A stretch of DNA of 64,000 nucleotides from Calcarisporiella thermophila CBS 279.70 (Eukaryota > Calcarisporiellomycota): contig NW_027192196.1 of NCBI RefSeq assembly GCF_041956535.1, positions 39,380-103,379 on the forward strand. Direction: 5' to 3'. Shown piece by piece: positions 48,268 through 59,929 of this stretch (its first letter is position 1; each line of letters begins with the position of its first letter). The notes below the pieces were generated by a model. The model worked only from the letters and a program-made list of their open reading frames with translations. It was not told the DNA's origin and did not search any database. Made by a program: the position numbers and the translations under genes.

Positions 48268-48460
48268 ACCCCCTTTTCTATTTGTATACCCTACCCATCT
48301 CCATTCTCTTCTCTCCCCTCCCCTTCCCCCAGCATTGCCTCTGTCTATTTTTGGTCACCATGGACATACTATCCAACGCAGTTGTATTTATTAAAGAAAT
48401 ATTCACAAGTAAATTGTACAATTAATAAAAACCGCCATTCCTCTCTAGTCCGGAAGTGGT

Positions 48461-50224
48461 TTAGAATGGATATCCAAAAAGCCCCAGTGTCCAGAACACG
48501 CCACACAGCGTCACGGTGCCCAGCACATCTACTACGGCCGTCCTAAACGCGATTGGCGTGGGGAGAAATAGAGAATAGAGAGTTATTATCTTGTCAAATA
48601 GAGGATGGAACCGCGGCTCACTTACAAATACGGCAACACAACATTATCCGGATTGTACCCCAGCTGCCAACACTTTGCGGTCATCCAGCGGGAGAGCACC
48701 AGGGTGGCCCAGGCCAACCCCAGCGAGGCCAATAAATACCCCAACACGAACCCCCATGAGAACGGCACATGGCCCAGATTGAGGCCCCATACGGCCAGCA
48801 GAAAGAGGATCTGGATTGGAAGGTTCAGGCAGAACAGCGCCAGCTCGATGTGCGGGCTGCGGGCCTGCTCACCCAGATGCAGCTGGGTGGAGAGGCGGGA
48901 GGTGTAGATGGATCCGAGATTCCCGGCAATCCCTAGAAGAATAGGAAATGAGGATGAGTGGCCACACTAAGTAGGAATGGATGAATTCCAGCCAATGGAA
49001 AAGGGAGGAGACTCGATTACCATTAAATACGGGCGAGAGGAGAGCCATCCCCATGTATTTTGCAATGAACCGCTCAAGCACCAGCCCCGCACCGCTGGAA
49101 ATCAACATCGCGGCCAAAATCGGTATCCAGCCCGCCTCACTCAGTGCCCCAATGTATTTTTTATTCCGTGCCGCAACCCATCCGCATAGGGGGATCATCA
49201 CCACCAGCCCCACAAAGAGCCCGGTGGTGAGGAAGCTGCCCATCACGTGCAGCATAAGCTGTGAGGAAGCGGCCAGTATTAGAAGGGTGATCAAGTCGCC
49301 CAAGGACGAAGCCAACGGAGACGCGATATTATCTATGGTTTAGCAGGCAGATCCATTAGCTGTGATAGGCCATTTTCAGTTTGCCCTCTCCTTCCTACGC
49401 GTGAGGAGAGGTAGCAGCTCCAATCATTACCAGGATCTACATTTAGGAATCGACTCATCACTACCAGTGCACACATGAAGGTCCCGATGAGCATGCTGCT
49501 CAGCATGGCACAAAGCATGGCCCCAGAAATCATAAGCATAGATTCATGATAATTGTTCGGATGAGGGTGCATCAAGAGTCCCAAAATAAATGAGAAAAAG
49601 CCCGCGATGCAACCCACGATCAATGCTTGCAAAAACAAGAGAGCCAGATTGCCCGCCAGCAGCGGGTTGCGATCCTCGGTGCGATCAAGCTGGCCCAAGT
49701 TTGCCTAGAGAATGACGATAAGCTCTGGGGGGGCAATACAATGAAATCAGATGAGCCACTCACAGCAGTCGACAGGCGCGCCCCTAAATTCATTTCGAGG
49801 TTGCCCTTTAAATTCAGCAGAACTGGCACTAGAACAAAAAGTTCTGATATTCTCTCAAACACATCCCAATGCTTTGAAATGGGTGCATTAGTTTTCCACA
49901 TTAGAATCCAGACTAGAGCATTGACAAGCAACCAAAAAAATAAGCAGTCGATTCCCTTACCTGCACAATGTCCAGCAAAGATCCAGCAAGCACAAGCCCT
50001 GCCACCGACATCAGGAGCGGCAGCTGGGACTGAACTAGCAGCGCACGCACTTCATCACCTGTGCTAGTGCTCCCATGCTCCACGGATGAAGCACCTGTCG
50101 GTGCCAGTGGCTGTGGCGAAGCATCCGTGGCAGTGGCACCGTTGACCTTTGAATTCGATTCATCTTCTGCCTCTCCCTCTATTGTGTCCAGCTGAATGTA
50201 ATCGGAAGCGGTCGGTTTCGACAT
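48461..50224 (-). CDS. SLC41/MgtE-type magnesium transporter
   Basis: Polytopic membrane protein that carries Mg2+ or related divalent cations. Minus-strand exons begin at ATG 50224 ([14 protein letters not shown]) with an 80-residue acidic, disordered N-terminus. Two MgtE-like halves follow. Half one: [20 protein letters not shown], then [20 protein letters not shown] and [20 protein letters not shown]. Half two: [20 protein letters not shown], then [20 protein letters not shown] and [11 protein letters not shown]. The paired P-D-N and G-N-L motifs with acidic residues in membrane helices are the SLC41 hallmark for cation passage. It ends GLFGYPF. It is tail-to-tail with the RING-BRCT gene. 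Family knowledge: SLC41 proteins mediate Mg2+ transport or Na+/Mg2+ exchange; direction here is unknown. Confidence 0.9.
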
Positions 50225-51133
50225 GGGCGATGAGGACGATCGGAGCAGGAGGCGGCAGATGCGAAGAGGGGAAAGGAGAGGAGGAGAAGGAGAAAGGCGA
50301 GGGGAAGGGGGGAAAGAGGCTGTTGGGTTTGCGAGTGTGGCTCGAGATCGGGCCCTAGCTTTTGGAAACAAAGAAGCTTGACCTGGAGAGCAGTCAAGTG
50401 TCAAGAGGGAAGGAAACCTAACCTAACTCTAATGCAGAGCCTTAAGCTTGCGGTGTGGATCAGCAAAAACAGAGAGAGGTTGGTGGGATCGCGAGCAATC
50501 GGAGGGAGGACGGCGAGTGGATGGGGCAGGGGATTTATTTTTTTCACACCGCCAGAATGGGAAATTATATTTTAGAGGAACGAGGATTGTGTGAGGGTGG
50601 GGGCATTAATTTAAGTTATTTTCAAAATTAAATGCATCTGTGACGATGGCTCACGATAGAGCCGGGAGCAGACGGACTATGCACCCTGCCGCTACGCCGC
50701 GCCCTCTTTCTGCTGCGGCCGCCTGTGTTTTCCTGCGCCCGCTGCCCCTCCTCCTCCCGCCGCGGGCTGCCGCCTATCACCGCCGCCCCTCCCCCATGAC
50801 GCTGCGGTTTCGTCACGGATAAACTCCTGCTACAGATCACAAAAATAATATAAACTATTTGCAAAGCTTATTTAGATTTTTAATTTAAGATTTTCTTTTT
50901 CCCCCCTCCTCTCCCCTCCCCCCCTCTTCTTCCCCTTCCATTCTCCTCTTGTCATCTTTCATGTTGCCAGTTCTCCCATCCAATTCCATAATCACTCTGC
51001 AATTGGACTAACTGTACAGCCTGCACCCCCGTCTCTGTTTCATATCCTCCCCCCGTTTCTGGCTCTGTTTTTTTCTTTTTCCTCATTTTCCATTCCTCAT
51101 TAGCACGCACTTCACCCCCACTCGCATTGCATC
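50225..51133. other. Divergent promoter with pyrimidine-rich leader
   Basis: Shared 5' region of the SLC41 and WOPR genes. A long C/T-rich tract (about 50890-50960 and onward) precedes the WOPR start, suggesting a long pyrimidine-rich 5' leader. No gene was recognised in 50640-50864 despite open frames. Confidence 0.5.
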
Positions 51134-52335
51134 ATGGAGACCTACCATGGCCACATCAAGACACGGCAAGATGCCCTGCTGGTGTTCGAGGCATGCCGCC
51201 TGGGCGTTCTGCAGCGGCAACACAGGCGCCTTGCGGAGAAAGAGAGGAGCGCGGTTCGGTCAGGGGCGGTGTTTGTCTGGGACGAAAAGGAGGCCGGAAT
51301 GCGGCGATGGACTGATGTGATTATCCATTGTTATGGCCTTCATGGCCATTCATGTTCCTCCTCCGCGATGTATTGACCCATTCTGCTTGTTTCATTTAGG
51401 GGAAGCATTGGTCACCCAGTAGAGTCCACGGATCGTTTCTCTCCTATCGCGAGCTCGACTCGAAGCGCTCCCTGTTAGCCTCCAGCGACCCCTCTCAGCC
51501 GGACGACAAGCACTACCAATCCCAGCAGACGTCGTTCAAATCCGACGGCCTCATCAAACAGTCCTACAGCATCACCACCGCCGACCAGCGCCGCCTGCAT
51601 CTTATCTGCTATTACTCCCGGCGCGACGTCTTAAACAACCGCCTGCAGGTCCCAACCCGCGACTCCCGCCTGGCTGGAATTACCATCCCGCCGGGCTACT
51701 ATTTGGACACGGGCGAGGCGCCTGCGACCAAGTCGTCTCCCACTGTGCACGTGGCGGGGCACCAGCGAAAATCCTCGCTTACCATGACTCCTAGCTCCTC
51801 CAGCGCATCCTCCTCCTCCGCCTCCAGCTCGTCGTCATCGGTTGCCCTTTCTGCTGCGAATGCTGCTGCCGCCACCGCTCCCCTTTTCACATCGCCAGCG
51901 CCTCCCTTCCCCATGTCGCACCCCTCTCCGATGCATCATCCGCCCCGTTCAATGACCTATCCTCCGCCACGCTCTCCCCCTCTGATGACCCTCAGCCCGT
52001 CCTCGAGCTCAGAGGACGACGAGCGCCACTCCACCGTCTATCCCTCCGGGCTGGAGGCCCTCTCCGCCGCCACTGCCTTGCTCACCTCCACTCCTACGGC
52101 AACTAGCGCCTTCACATCACCCACTTCAACTTCATTAGTCCCATCTACCCCTTCGGCAACGAGGATAGCGGCGCCGGTAGCATACCATTCCCCGGTGCCG
52201 ATCCATATTCCTCCCCTCCTCAACACTGGCGGCAAAACAAACGAGCTGATCCCCCAGGACATCCCCTGGAGCCGCGCAAAGAACTCGGAGGACGCACGGC
52301 AGCTCAACGCCATTTACTCAGAGCTCCGCCTTTAA
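51134..52335 (+). CDS. WOPR-domain transcriptional regulator (Gti1/Pac2 family)
   Basis: Fungus-specific DNA-binding regulator related to Wor1, Ryp1, Gti1 and Pac2, which control morphology and development. Exons 51134-51316 and 51400-52335 join to 372 residues. WOPRa begins at residue 5: HGHIKTRQDALLVFEACRLG, then GAVFVWDEKEAGMRRWTDGK, with the intron placed exactly at TD/GK. HWSPSRVHGSFLSYRELDSK completes the first lobe. WOPRb reads FKSDGLIKQSYSITT, HLICYYSRRDV and LQVPTRDSRL. The remainder is a Ser/Pro/Thr-rich tail, including a polyserine run near residue 190, typical of an activation region. The C-terminus IPWSRAKNSEDARQLNAIY is non-repetitive and may be functional. Confidence 0.94.
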
Positions 52336-53775
52336 TTCGACCCACATGTAGTGTAATTAGCAATCCATCACCTCTATTTTATTCTTATTCTTATTCAATG
52401 TTTAGTGCATCTCCCCTTCCTTTTTGTTGTTATAGTTTTATATTTTGTTTGCCCCTCACCCAGGATCAAGAGCCCTCTTTCTAATCTATGCACTCCCCCT
52501 TTTTTTTGTTCCACTCCACTTCTCTCCTCTTTTTTATTTCTCCTCTATTCCCTCTCCCCCTCCCCCTCCCCCTGCAGAATTCTAGCTATGTTCATTGTTT
52601 GCTTTGTTCTTCAAATGCTAAATGAGTACTGTTAAAAGTTTTTTTTTTCATGTGCAAGCTAATAAACGAATACAAAACCTCCCCTATCTGCATCTGAAGA
52701 AAAGCTCCGCTGACCTTGATCATGTCAGGCGAATCGAGATAACGCCATATAGGGTATCGGAGAGAGCTTAACTAAGGTAGGGAGAAGCAAATAAAATGCA
52801 CAGTTAAGCCTACCTAAAGGCCGCTTCCGAATTAGGTTAATATACGTTCCGCAGGCTGCAATGACGCGTGTTGACTAAAGAGTATGCCCAATCTGCTCAG
52901 AAAGGACAAATCGAGGTGCAGCTCACTCCATAGGAAATCGGCGATTGGATTCACAGACGCATCCCAATCTGGCCCATGGCAAACAAGGAGAGAGTTTGGG
53001 CAGAACTCCTGAAAACAGGGACGGAGGATTAGAGCAGTGAAAAGGCGGTCGCATCTGAAAGCATTCTCTATTTGGACTCCTCCATTTAAGTATTTGAACC
53101 TAGGTTACATTGCGACACTACCTTGTTAGGATGTCAACCTGTCCATGAAGTTTCGCTTTGTTTTTGGGACACTCGCTCGCCACCCACCCTGCCACCACGC
53201 ATAACAGGAATTGGGATGCCAGGCGGTAGGAGGCGAAGATGAAGAGAAAAAAGCTGCCTTTATCGGTATTCTGTTTCTCATAAGCCATTGAGCTTCATTG
53301 TATTGCATCTCATAACACCGCGCTCAGAAGGTAGATTTTTATTCAGTGTGCAATTAAGATACGCTCACTTTAGCCTTAAACTGACGTAGCGCTATCTTTT
53401 CATAGCATCTTTTTTGTTCCTTTGGTAGACCATTACGGGATACTTTAGAGGATCCGGCCAATGCAGCTCGGGTTTAACTTAGATCATCTTGCGGCCCCAT
53501 CCGTACAATACAAAAGGTGTGCTCTGATATTCTACATTAAATATCAAATAAATTACAGGTGTGGTAGAAAAAAAGACATTGAAAGATTAGCTATTTAAGA
53601 GTGTATATCGTATATCGTATAAAAACGGGTCGAGACCATGAACACCAGAGTCTCTTCTCCGCTTGATTAAACAAAAACAACTATATCATTTTTCTCAAAT
53701 AAATGAAGCCAAGGAGAGACCGAGGGAAGGAGGGAGAGAGAGAGCAAGGACGGAGGAGCGCTAGCCCAGCCTGCG
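52336..53775. other. Intergenic stretch, nothing recognised
   Basis: 3' flank of the WOPR gene (C/T-rich to about 52580), then about 1.1 kb without domain-bearing open frames. Also the 3' flank of the minus-strand small membrane gene. Confidence 0.55.
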
Positions 53776-54087
53776 CTACGCCTTCTTCCTCAGGATGGTG
53801 TGGTGAAACACAATGGGCAGCATCGTTCCCTTGCTCAAGTCTCTGCCTTGCTTCTGGGGCCCCATGGATACCAACGTGTAGGAGCGAGGGTGGGCTTGAA
53901 TGATATCGCGGATGGTGCGAATCTGCCGCAACCGCTCCACAGCCCAGCGAATGCAAGACGACACAACCACGTAGGTGGTGAAGGTGGAGGAGAGCGCCGC
54001 AACCAGAAGGAGCATGCGCTGCTGCCTGGGGAATTGGTAGTAGAAGAGCTGCGAGAAGTTGTAGAGAATGACGGCGCCGCGCGACAT
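53776..54087 (-). CDS. Small membrane protein of the PQKQGR pair (copy A)
   Basis: Single-exon gene for 103 residues, ATG 54087 (MSRGAVILYNF). One membrane segment (MLLLVAALSSTFTTYVVVSS, about residues 25-44) is followed by a basic amphipathic helix (RWAVERLRQIRTIRDIIQAH) and then SYTLVSMGPQKQGRDLSKG. It is clearly related to the neighbouring plus-strand gene at 54475, sharing the order membrane segment, (R/Q)T-I-R-(D/E)-I, S-Y, P-Q-K-Q-G-R and a hydrophobic tail. Known family not recognised. It is head-to-head with copy B across 387 bp, so the two are likely co-expressed. Confidence 0.7.
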   Translation of the reverse strand: MSRGAVILYNFSQLFYYQFPRQQRMLLLVAALSSTFTTYVVVSSCIRWAVERLRQIRTIRDIIQAHPRSYTLVSMGPQKQGRDLSKGTMLPIVFHHTILRKKA

Positions 54088-54474
54088 GATCGAGAGGGTT
54101 GGGCAGGCGAGAAGGGGAGAAAGAGAGATGGAGAGAGAGAGACACAGAACACTATTAGGGTTCAGCGTGTATACGGTTAAATAGCAGCAAGCCCAAATCC
54201 AAAAATGCGCTTTCACATGATACATTTCTCCTCTTCATTTTCTCTTTTCGACCCCCTCCCCCAACAGCATCCTGGCTAATCACAGACGGCCGCTGGATTC
54301 GGGCCAGAATCTCCGTGAATCATCGCCTTGCTTTTTGCTTTTGGCACCGGACGGGTTGAATCGCAGTTTCCATTTGGATACGATACCCCGCACTCCGCAT
54401 TTTGCGATCTTGTTTCTCGACTCCGTATCTAGGCTTTTCCTCCCCCGACCAAACCGCCCTCGTCATTTCCCCCA

Positions 54475-54768
54475 ATGTCGCTCCAAAAGAACACCTCCAT
54501 TACCCTCCTTCCCTCCCATCTTGCCATCCCGGCCAAGATTATCAACCTGTGCGCCACCGCCTTTCTTGTCTCGGTGCTTGGCCCGGTGTTGTTTCGGTAC
54601 TTTTTGATGCGTTATGATCGCTTCCAAACGACCATACGCGAAATCGTCGAGAAGCCCGGCAGTATGTCCTACTTGTGGCTGGCCCCCCAGAAACAGGGGA
54701 GAAAGCAAACGGATCTCATGTTCCAGGTCGCCGCCGCGCGAATGAAATACTTCCACGGTCGCTTTTGA
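54475..54768 (+). CDS. Small membrane protein of the PQKQGR pair (copy B)
   Basis: Single-exon gene for 97 residues, ATG 54475 in aATGtcg context (MSLQKNTSITLL). One membrane segment (INLCATAFLVSVLGPVLF) is followed by RYFLMRYDRFQTTIREIVEK and SYLWLAPQKQGRKQTD, ending MKYFHGRF. The stretch from the amphipathic helix through PQKQGR aligns with copy A; elsewhere the two are diverged, so this is an old duplication rather than a recent one. No known family was recognised. The lack of a cleavable signal and the basic matrix- or cytosol-facing segment would fit a mitochondrial or ER membrane subunit, but that is inference. Confidence 0.7.
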   Translation: MSLQKNTSITLLPSHLAIPAKIINLCATAFLVSVLGPVLFRYFLMRYDRFQTTIREIVEKPGSMSYLWLAPQKQGRKQTDLMFQVAAARMKYFHGRF

Positions 54769-55140
54769 GCACCATTAGAATTTCAGCTTGGCACATTTTA
54801 TTTTATTTTTTTATCCCCTCTCTCCTCTAATGCAGAGCGAATGGCGAGAAGTAGGTAGAACCCTTTACTAGCATCCCCGCCAGATATATCGATATTTCAC
54901 TATTACTATTTAATCCATATAAATATATATATTTTTATATACATGACAATAGTGTGCTTTTTTTGACTCTGCTAAGAACGTATATTTTTTCTTGATCTTG
55001 TTATAATAAAGTTATTGACCTCGTGGTCACGAAAGATGGACTTTGGGGGAACAGGATGAGAGAGGACAAGTAGATTAAATGTACATCGCGATTCATTTTA
55101 TTTTTTGCCTAAATAAAAATTCCTCTATGCTGCCCTCTCA
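54769..55140. other. Convergent 3' flanks
   Basis: AT-rich spacer between copy B and the uL3m gene; nothing recognised. Confidence 0.6.
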
Positions 55141-56298
55141 TTACTCCTTCACTGCAAATGGATCTCTACCTCCTGTCTTTGCAACTGCCTCCCGTCCAAT
55201 GCTCCTGATCAGCTCCTCGCTGGCGGTGGGGAAGGGCACGCTGCTCTCGGGGGGGAAGGCCTTCCCGCTGGTCCGTAGCTTGATGGCATCCTGTATCCGC
55301 ACAAACTGGTCGTCGAAGCCGGGCACGGCCCCCTTGACGAGGAGTAGGTTCAACTCGGTATCGACCTTCATCACCTTCAAGTTCTGCACGGTGACTTGCT
55401 TATTGCCACCCATGCGCCCAGGCATTTTCTTTCCTTTGAAGACACGTGCAGGATCCTATAAGTAGGGGGCATTAAGAGGCGGTCACGAGTTACGAAGAGT
55501 AAGCATGCTGCTGTAATAATTCGACATGGCAAAAATAAGACACTTACGGTACGCTGACCTGTGGAACCAAGCGAACGATGGGCCAGAGATACACCGTGAC
55601 TCGCCTGCTGTCCTTTGAATCCGTGACGCTTCATCACACCTTGGAAGCCTTTACCAAGCCTATTGGAGATAGGAGGGTCAATCCAAACCCAAGGAAGGAA
55701 GGAAAATAAAACTCAACATACGATGGCGCTGCTACATCCACATACTGACCGGCCACAAAATGCGCAGCACTGATTTGCGTTCCAACCGGTAACATGGCGT
55801 CGGGTGTGACTCTGAATTCGGCCACCTTCATCTTGGGTGGGACTTGCACTTTAGCGTAATGGCCCAGCATGGGTTTTGTGATGTTCTTGGGTTTGCGATT
55901 GGAGCATCCAATCTGAAGGGCTGTGTATCCGTGTTTTTCGGCGGTACGAGTGTCGGTCACCTGTACATTATCCAACTAACCATGCAAAACGGAAAATGAG
56001 AGATGCTCCAATTAATGGAAACTCAGGAAATCAGCCATGGGAGTACATTTACCTGTAAAACGGTAACTGGGATCCGCTGTCCCCACTCATCCCACATACA
56101 TGTCATTCCTTTCTTTCGCGCCAACACTCCCGTCCGGATCGAAGCCGTTGTCCACTCTTGTTTCTTGGTCTCAGAGGGTGCATCGACTGCGGATGCCTGC
56201 CGTAAGATGGCAGAGGTGTGAAGCGATGCGGAAGTTCGGCTAAAAGCAGGTGATAGGGAGAGATGACTTAGTCGAGTGAGGAGGGATCGTGATGCCAT
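55141..56298 (-). CDS. Mitochondrial ribosomal protein uL3m
   Basis: Large-subunit mitoribosome protein of the bL3/uL3 family (yeast Mrpl9). Four minus-strand exons from ATG 56298. The N-terminus ([20 protein letters not shown]) is a typical mitochondrial presequence, rich in Arg, Ser and Leu without acids. The fold follows: [105 protein letters not shown], then [20 protein letters not shown]. The central GFKGQ..SHG..HR..GS segment is the loop that reaches the peptidyl transferase centre. It ends [10 protein letters not shown] at TAA 55141. Confidence 0.95.
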
Positions 56299-57153
56299 TA
56301 TTAGAGTTATTATAGTGGATGAATAGGGGGGGTAGATCGCGAAGAGGGGCGAGTGACTAGTAAACAAAATCCGAGATCAACGTCACGGAAATCTAGGACT
56401 GTTTCCATTTAGGCTTCCAAATCAATTCCTGCAGAAGGAATTTTCACAGGACGCTTTCCATTGTAGAGCACGAAATGCACCACCAATATACTCAAATATA
56501 ATTTATCCTTCAACCTTTGCCCACTTTCCAAAATAGAACCTCTCCACATCACTATCTCTGTGCATCTAGTTGTCAAGGAGCGCAGGCTCCAAAAGGGCTC
56601 ATTACATAAGGACAGAAGCTAGATAGTAGGAAAATGAGTTAAGGCGGTGCACATGGATAAGGATATGTTGGAGAAGAGGAGGAAATGGGGCTAGGTGTTG
56701 AGGCTTATGAAGCTACTTTGTGCACGGTGCCTTAGGGCCGAGAAAATTCCGTCCACGCGCTGTCGCATATGGCCTTCAGTTTTGTTCTAGCGCTCAACAT
56801 GGGCTAGTGTGCCAATCGAACACCCGATTCCTATTTGCATGTCCTGCGGGAATACATCTGCTATCTATTTTCCGCACCACTCCGTCTCAGCGCCGGCTGC
56901 TAAAAATAAGTCTGCGGGCCGACTCGAGCGCAAATGGCGGGAATCAGGCGGAGCGCGCTGCGGGGAGAACGGTGGAATTCTTTGGAAAAACAGAGCTGGG
57001 CCCTACAACGATAGCGGGGAGCCAGGATTTACATCATCAAAGCCTCAACCTCCCGCTGTCGTTCCATTTCTTGCCACCGCAGTTACACCAACTGCTCTTA
57101 AACCTTGATGCTCAAAATAGCACCCGGGTGCGATCCTCTTGCTTCCCGGCTTC
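56299..57153. other. Intergenic region, nothing recognised
   Basis: About 850 bp between the divergent uL3m and GPI-protein genes. A plus-strand open frame (56720-57160) is G/C-biased without domains and runs across the TATA box of the next gene, so it was not accepted. Confidence 0.55.
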
Positions 57154-57160
57154 TATATAA
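57154..57160 (+). promoter_or_regulatory. TATA box of the GPI-protein gene
   Basis: TATATAA, 79 bp before ATG 57233, followed by a pyrimidine-rich leader. Confidence 0.65.
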
Positions 57161-57232
57161 GCTGCGTGTCCCGCTTTCGCTGGCTTCTGTTCAGAACTCG
57201 TTTCTTTTCCTCCCATTGCATTCCTGCCCATA

Positions 57233-57861
57233 ATGAAGCACCCCTCCTCCATCTCAAACACTCTCATCCTCCTCTACGTCCTCCTCGCCGTGTTTATTCT
57301 CGCGGCAAACGCTCAGTCCGTGTCGTCTTCGGCGGCTCCCAGCAGTGCCCCTCCAACAGGAACGCAAGTCCCGACCGCCCCGGTACAGGATCCCATAATC
57401 ACGCAATGTCTCCAGGACCGCGGCTGCGGGAACGACACTGCATGCATTGCGAACTGGTATGTGACATAATCTTTTGCTTATAATCTTCTTTTCTCCTGTG
57501 GGATGCTCATTCCCTCTTTTCGAGTAGTTTTGGAGTCCCAAGCCCTAATAACGAGGCCTTGAACAAGACGAACGAATGCGTCCGACAGTGTTCCGCCAAT
57601 CCTCAACAAAACACAGAGCAATGCTACATCAATTGTATCAAGCAGAACTATCTGCCAAGCTCCTTTGCCCTTGGCACCTCCACCGCTTCAGGCCAAGCGG
57701 TCGCACCCACGGCCTCTGTATCAGGAGGAGCACCAAGTGGAAGCGGTGCCGCAAGCGCACCCTCCGGAGGCGCTTCCCAGAACGCAAAGAGTTTCGGGGT
57801 TCAGCTCACAAACTCGGGGTGGGCACTTTGGGTGATTTTGTTGGCCACGCTCGGGCTCTAA
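57233..57861 (+). CDS. GPI-anchored cysteine-rich cell-surface protein
   Basis: Exons 57233-57456 and 57528-57861 join to 185 residues. Residues 1-26 form a signal peptide (LILLYVLLAVFILAANA). The Cys-rich core holds eight cysteines: CLQDRGCGNDTACIANC across the intron, then NECVRQC and EQCYINC. The cysteine spacing recalls short GPI proteins of zygomycete-type fungi but lacks the CFEM consensus Asp. After it comes a Ser/Gly/Ala/Thr-rich stalk (SGGAPSGSGAASAPSGG), then a C-terminal hydrophobic stretch (WALWVILLATLGL) with small residues before it (ASQNAKS), i.e. a GPI signal. Likely wall or plasma-membrane surface; ligand unknown. Confidence 0.85.
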
Positions 57862-58189
57862 GTCTATGGGAGCATGCACGAAATCGCAAGCGTCCAACTT
57901 TCAGCACCTCATACGGCAACCAGGAGTATATATTGTTTTTATGTACCATTGTTTTTTCTATATTGCATATTTATTCAAGCATCAAGATATCATGACTATC
58001 CCCCCTTTTGGTAGAGAAATGCAAAATGATAATAATAAAGGGCTTTATTGTATAGAGGAAGCAAAGAGGAAAGACAAAGAGGAGATATGCGGGTGGTAAG
58101 TATTTTTCAGTATAATAAGACAAAATAATGAAATCCAGGGAAAAAAAAAATTAGAATATTTGGAAAGATTCTAATCCTTTCTAAAAGTT
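57862..58189. other. Convergent 3' flanks
   Basis: AT-rich spacer between the GPI-protein and SCAMP genes. Nothing recognised. Confidence 0.6.
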
Positions 58190-59342
58190 TTATGAGTTAT
58201 TCCCTCCTCTTCCGGTAAAACGCTGAGCTTGGGACTGGAGATAGGACTGCCCCGCCGCCTGGACCACACCACTTTGGGCCATCCTGCTGTAAGCATCCCT
58301 CTTTGCCTCGCTGAAGGTGTGGCCCGCCGCTGAGTAGTGGGAGTGGACACGCTGGAATAAGATAACGGCAAGCACCCCCAGGGCAATCCACAGGATGGCG
58401 GAAATCGAGACCGCAATCCCCGAAGTAATATACCCATCCGAGAACAGAGATATGGCCATGATGGCACCTGCTCCTCCACTAAAGCGTTGAAAAAAAAGGA
58501 AAAAGTTCATCTCCAAATATTTGTAAAAGATAAGTATAATATGGAATTACCTTCCGGGAATGCCAACCGCAGTGTAGGCTACAAAGGCCACATGGCATCC
58601 ATTGAACACGAAGAAGAAATCTAAAATGGTGTCAAAAGTTAATCTTCAACCAATAAACTACCCTAACATAATGCAGGGTCTTACAGTAGTAAAGAGAGCG
58701 CTCCTTCATAAATGCGTTGTAAACGGGGCGGAACCACAGGAAGAAGCTGGCAGCGGTGATGGTAAAGCAATGAATTAAAGATACACCAAAATCGGCGGGG
58801 GCTGTTGTGATGCTGGGAGGATGGCTCACAAGTACAAAGAAATCCGCAACGCAATTCCAGATCAAACACACCACGGTCGCAAGCCATTCCCTGAACAGCC
58901 ATGTCATTACCAGATGTGATTCGGGTGGGATCTCGTTCTGAATGTCGAGGTACATGATAGGGAAACAGGGGGGGAAGTTGTTTTTTGGCTTGCCCTGCTG
59001 AAGCCGTTCAACTCTATCCGCCAGAGCGCGCTCTCTCTCCTCTAATTCTCTCTCCCTCCTCCTCAACTCCTCCTCTTTTGCCGAATCGGTGGCCCCTTGG
59101 GCCGGAGATGCCGCTCCCGTCCCCACCGTTGGAGAGGTACTGTTGCTGAATGTGTGGTGGTCTCCGTATTGTGTAAAGCTTGTCTCGTTCATTGGGATGT
59201 CATTGGCCCTGTGGGTGGCAGTAGGGAAGCCAACCTCATCAGCAACATGGGTGTTAGACTGCAGGGCATGGGCGATCGTGGGATCATCGAAAGGATTGGA
59301 ATAGTCGATGCGTTGCTTGTCGTCGAAAGGATTTTCTGACAT
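58190..59342 (-). CDS. Secretory carrier-associated membrane protein (SCAMP)
   Basis: Four-span membrane protein of post-Golgi and endocytic traffic. Minus-strand exons from ATG 59342 encode MSENPFDDKQRIDYSNPFDD, with two NPF motifs that bind EH-domain proteins. A heptad-rich coiled coil (EEELRRRERELEERERALAD) follows. The SCAMP core begins NNFPPCFPIMYLDIQNEIPP and has the hallmark linker between the second and third membrane spans (WFRPVYNAFMKERSLYYC). Two further spans follow (FFFVFNGCHVAFVAYTAVGI; SGIAVSISAILWIALGVLAV). The tail carries FSEAKRDAYSRMAQSGVV and ends GGNNS. As far as I recall, SCAMPs occur in animals, plants and some early-branching fungi but not in Dikarya. Confidence 0.93.
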
Positions 59343-59929
59343 GGATGCTTTTTTTAGAATGAAGAGAAGTAATGAAAAGAAGGGAAGGAAGAGCGCACAA
59401 GAAAAATTTAATACTACAAAATGGATTAGCCCGAAATGGGTGAATCGAATAACAAGGAGAGTCGTATTTGTATGTTGACCAATTCAAAAATGAAGTTGCA
59501 AAATTAGAAATTACAGTAGCAGCTATACTTCATACTCCACTAAAGGAAATTTTACCACTGAAGGATCTAATCTAACCGCCACTGAAGGAGGTAAGTCGAA
59601 AAAAAAACTAAAATGTGAGGACGCTTTGTAGAAATATTGGGCAATAATCATGTGCAATTGTAAAATCTGTAAAACATCAAACTAAATAGAATAGGCAATA
59701 TATAATGTATGCAAATTTCTTATTAGATAGAGTAGAGAAAAAATCAATCAATAAAAATCTCTAAAAATTGCATATTACAATATATTTAATACATGAATTT
59801 ATTATACAATTTATATTATAATAATCATAGAAATATCATAATATTGGCATACATTAATCAACACGTTTTATTTACCGTTCCTTGTATTCATGAAATATCT
59901 TAGCTATTGACATATTACTTTATATCCAA
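59343..59929. other. AT-rich stretch opening the right-hand accessory island
   Basis: 5' flank of SCAMP then very AT-rich DNA. A weak continuation of the LRR relic (59870-59930) is possible. Nothing else recognised. Confidence 0.5.

Noticed and set aside
48461-50224. Equilibrative nucleoside transporter (SLC29)
   Set aside because: First impression from hydrophobicity only. The paired NPDN and GNLxxxxxSRLST motifs and the two-fold MgtE-like layout identify SLC41 instead.
50640-50864. Open frames on both strands in a GC-rich block
   Set aside because: Biased composition alone explains them. They lie in the shared promoter of the SLC41 and WOPR genes and have no domain.
56720-57160. 146-codon open frame upstream of the GPI-protein gene
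   Set aside because: Composition is low-information, no domain was seen, and it runs through the TATA box of the next gene.
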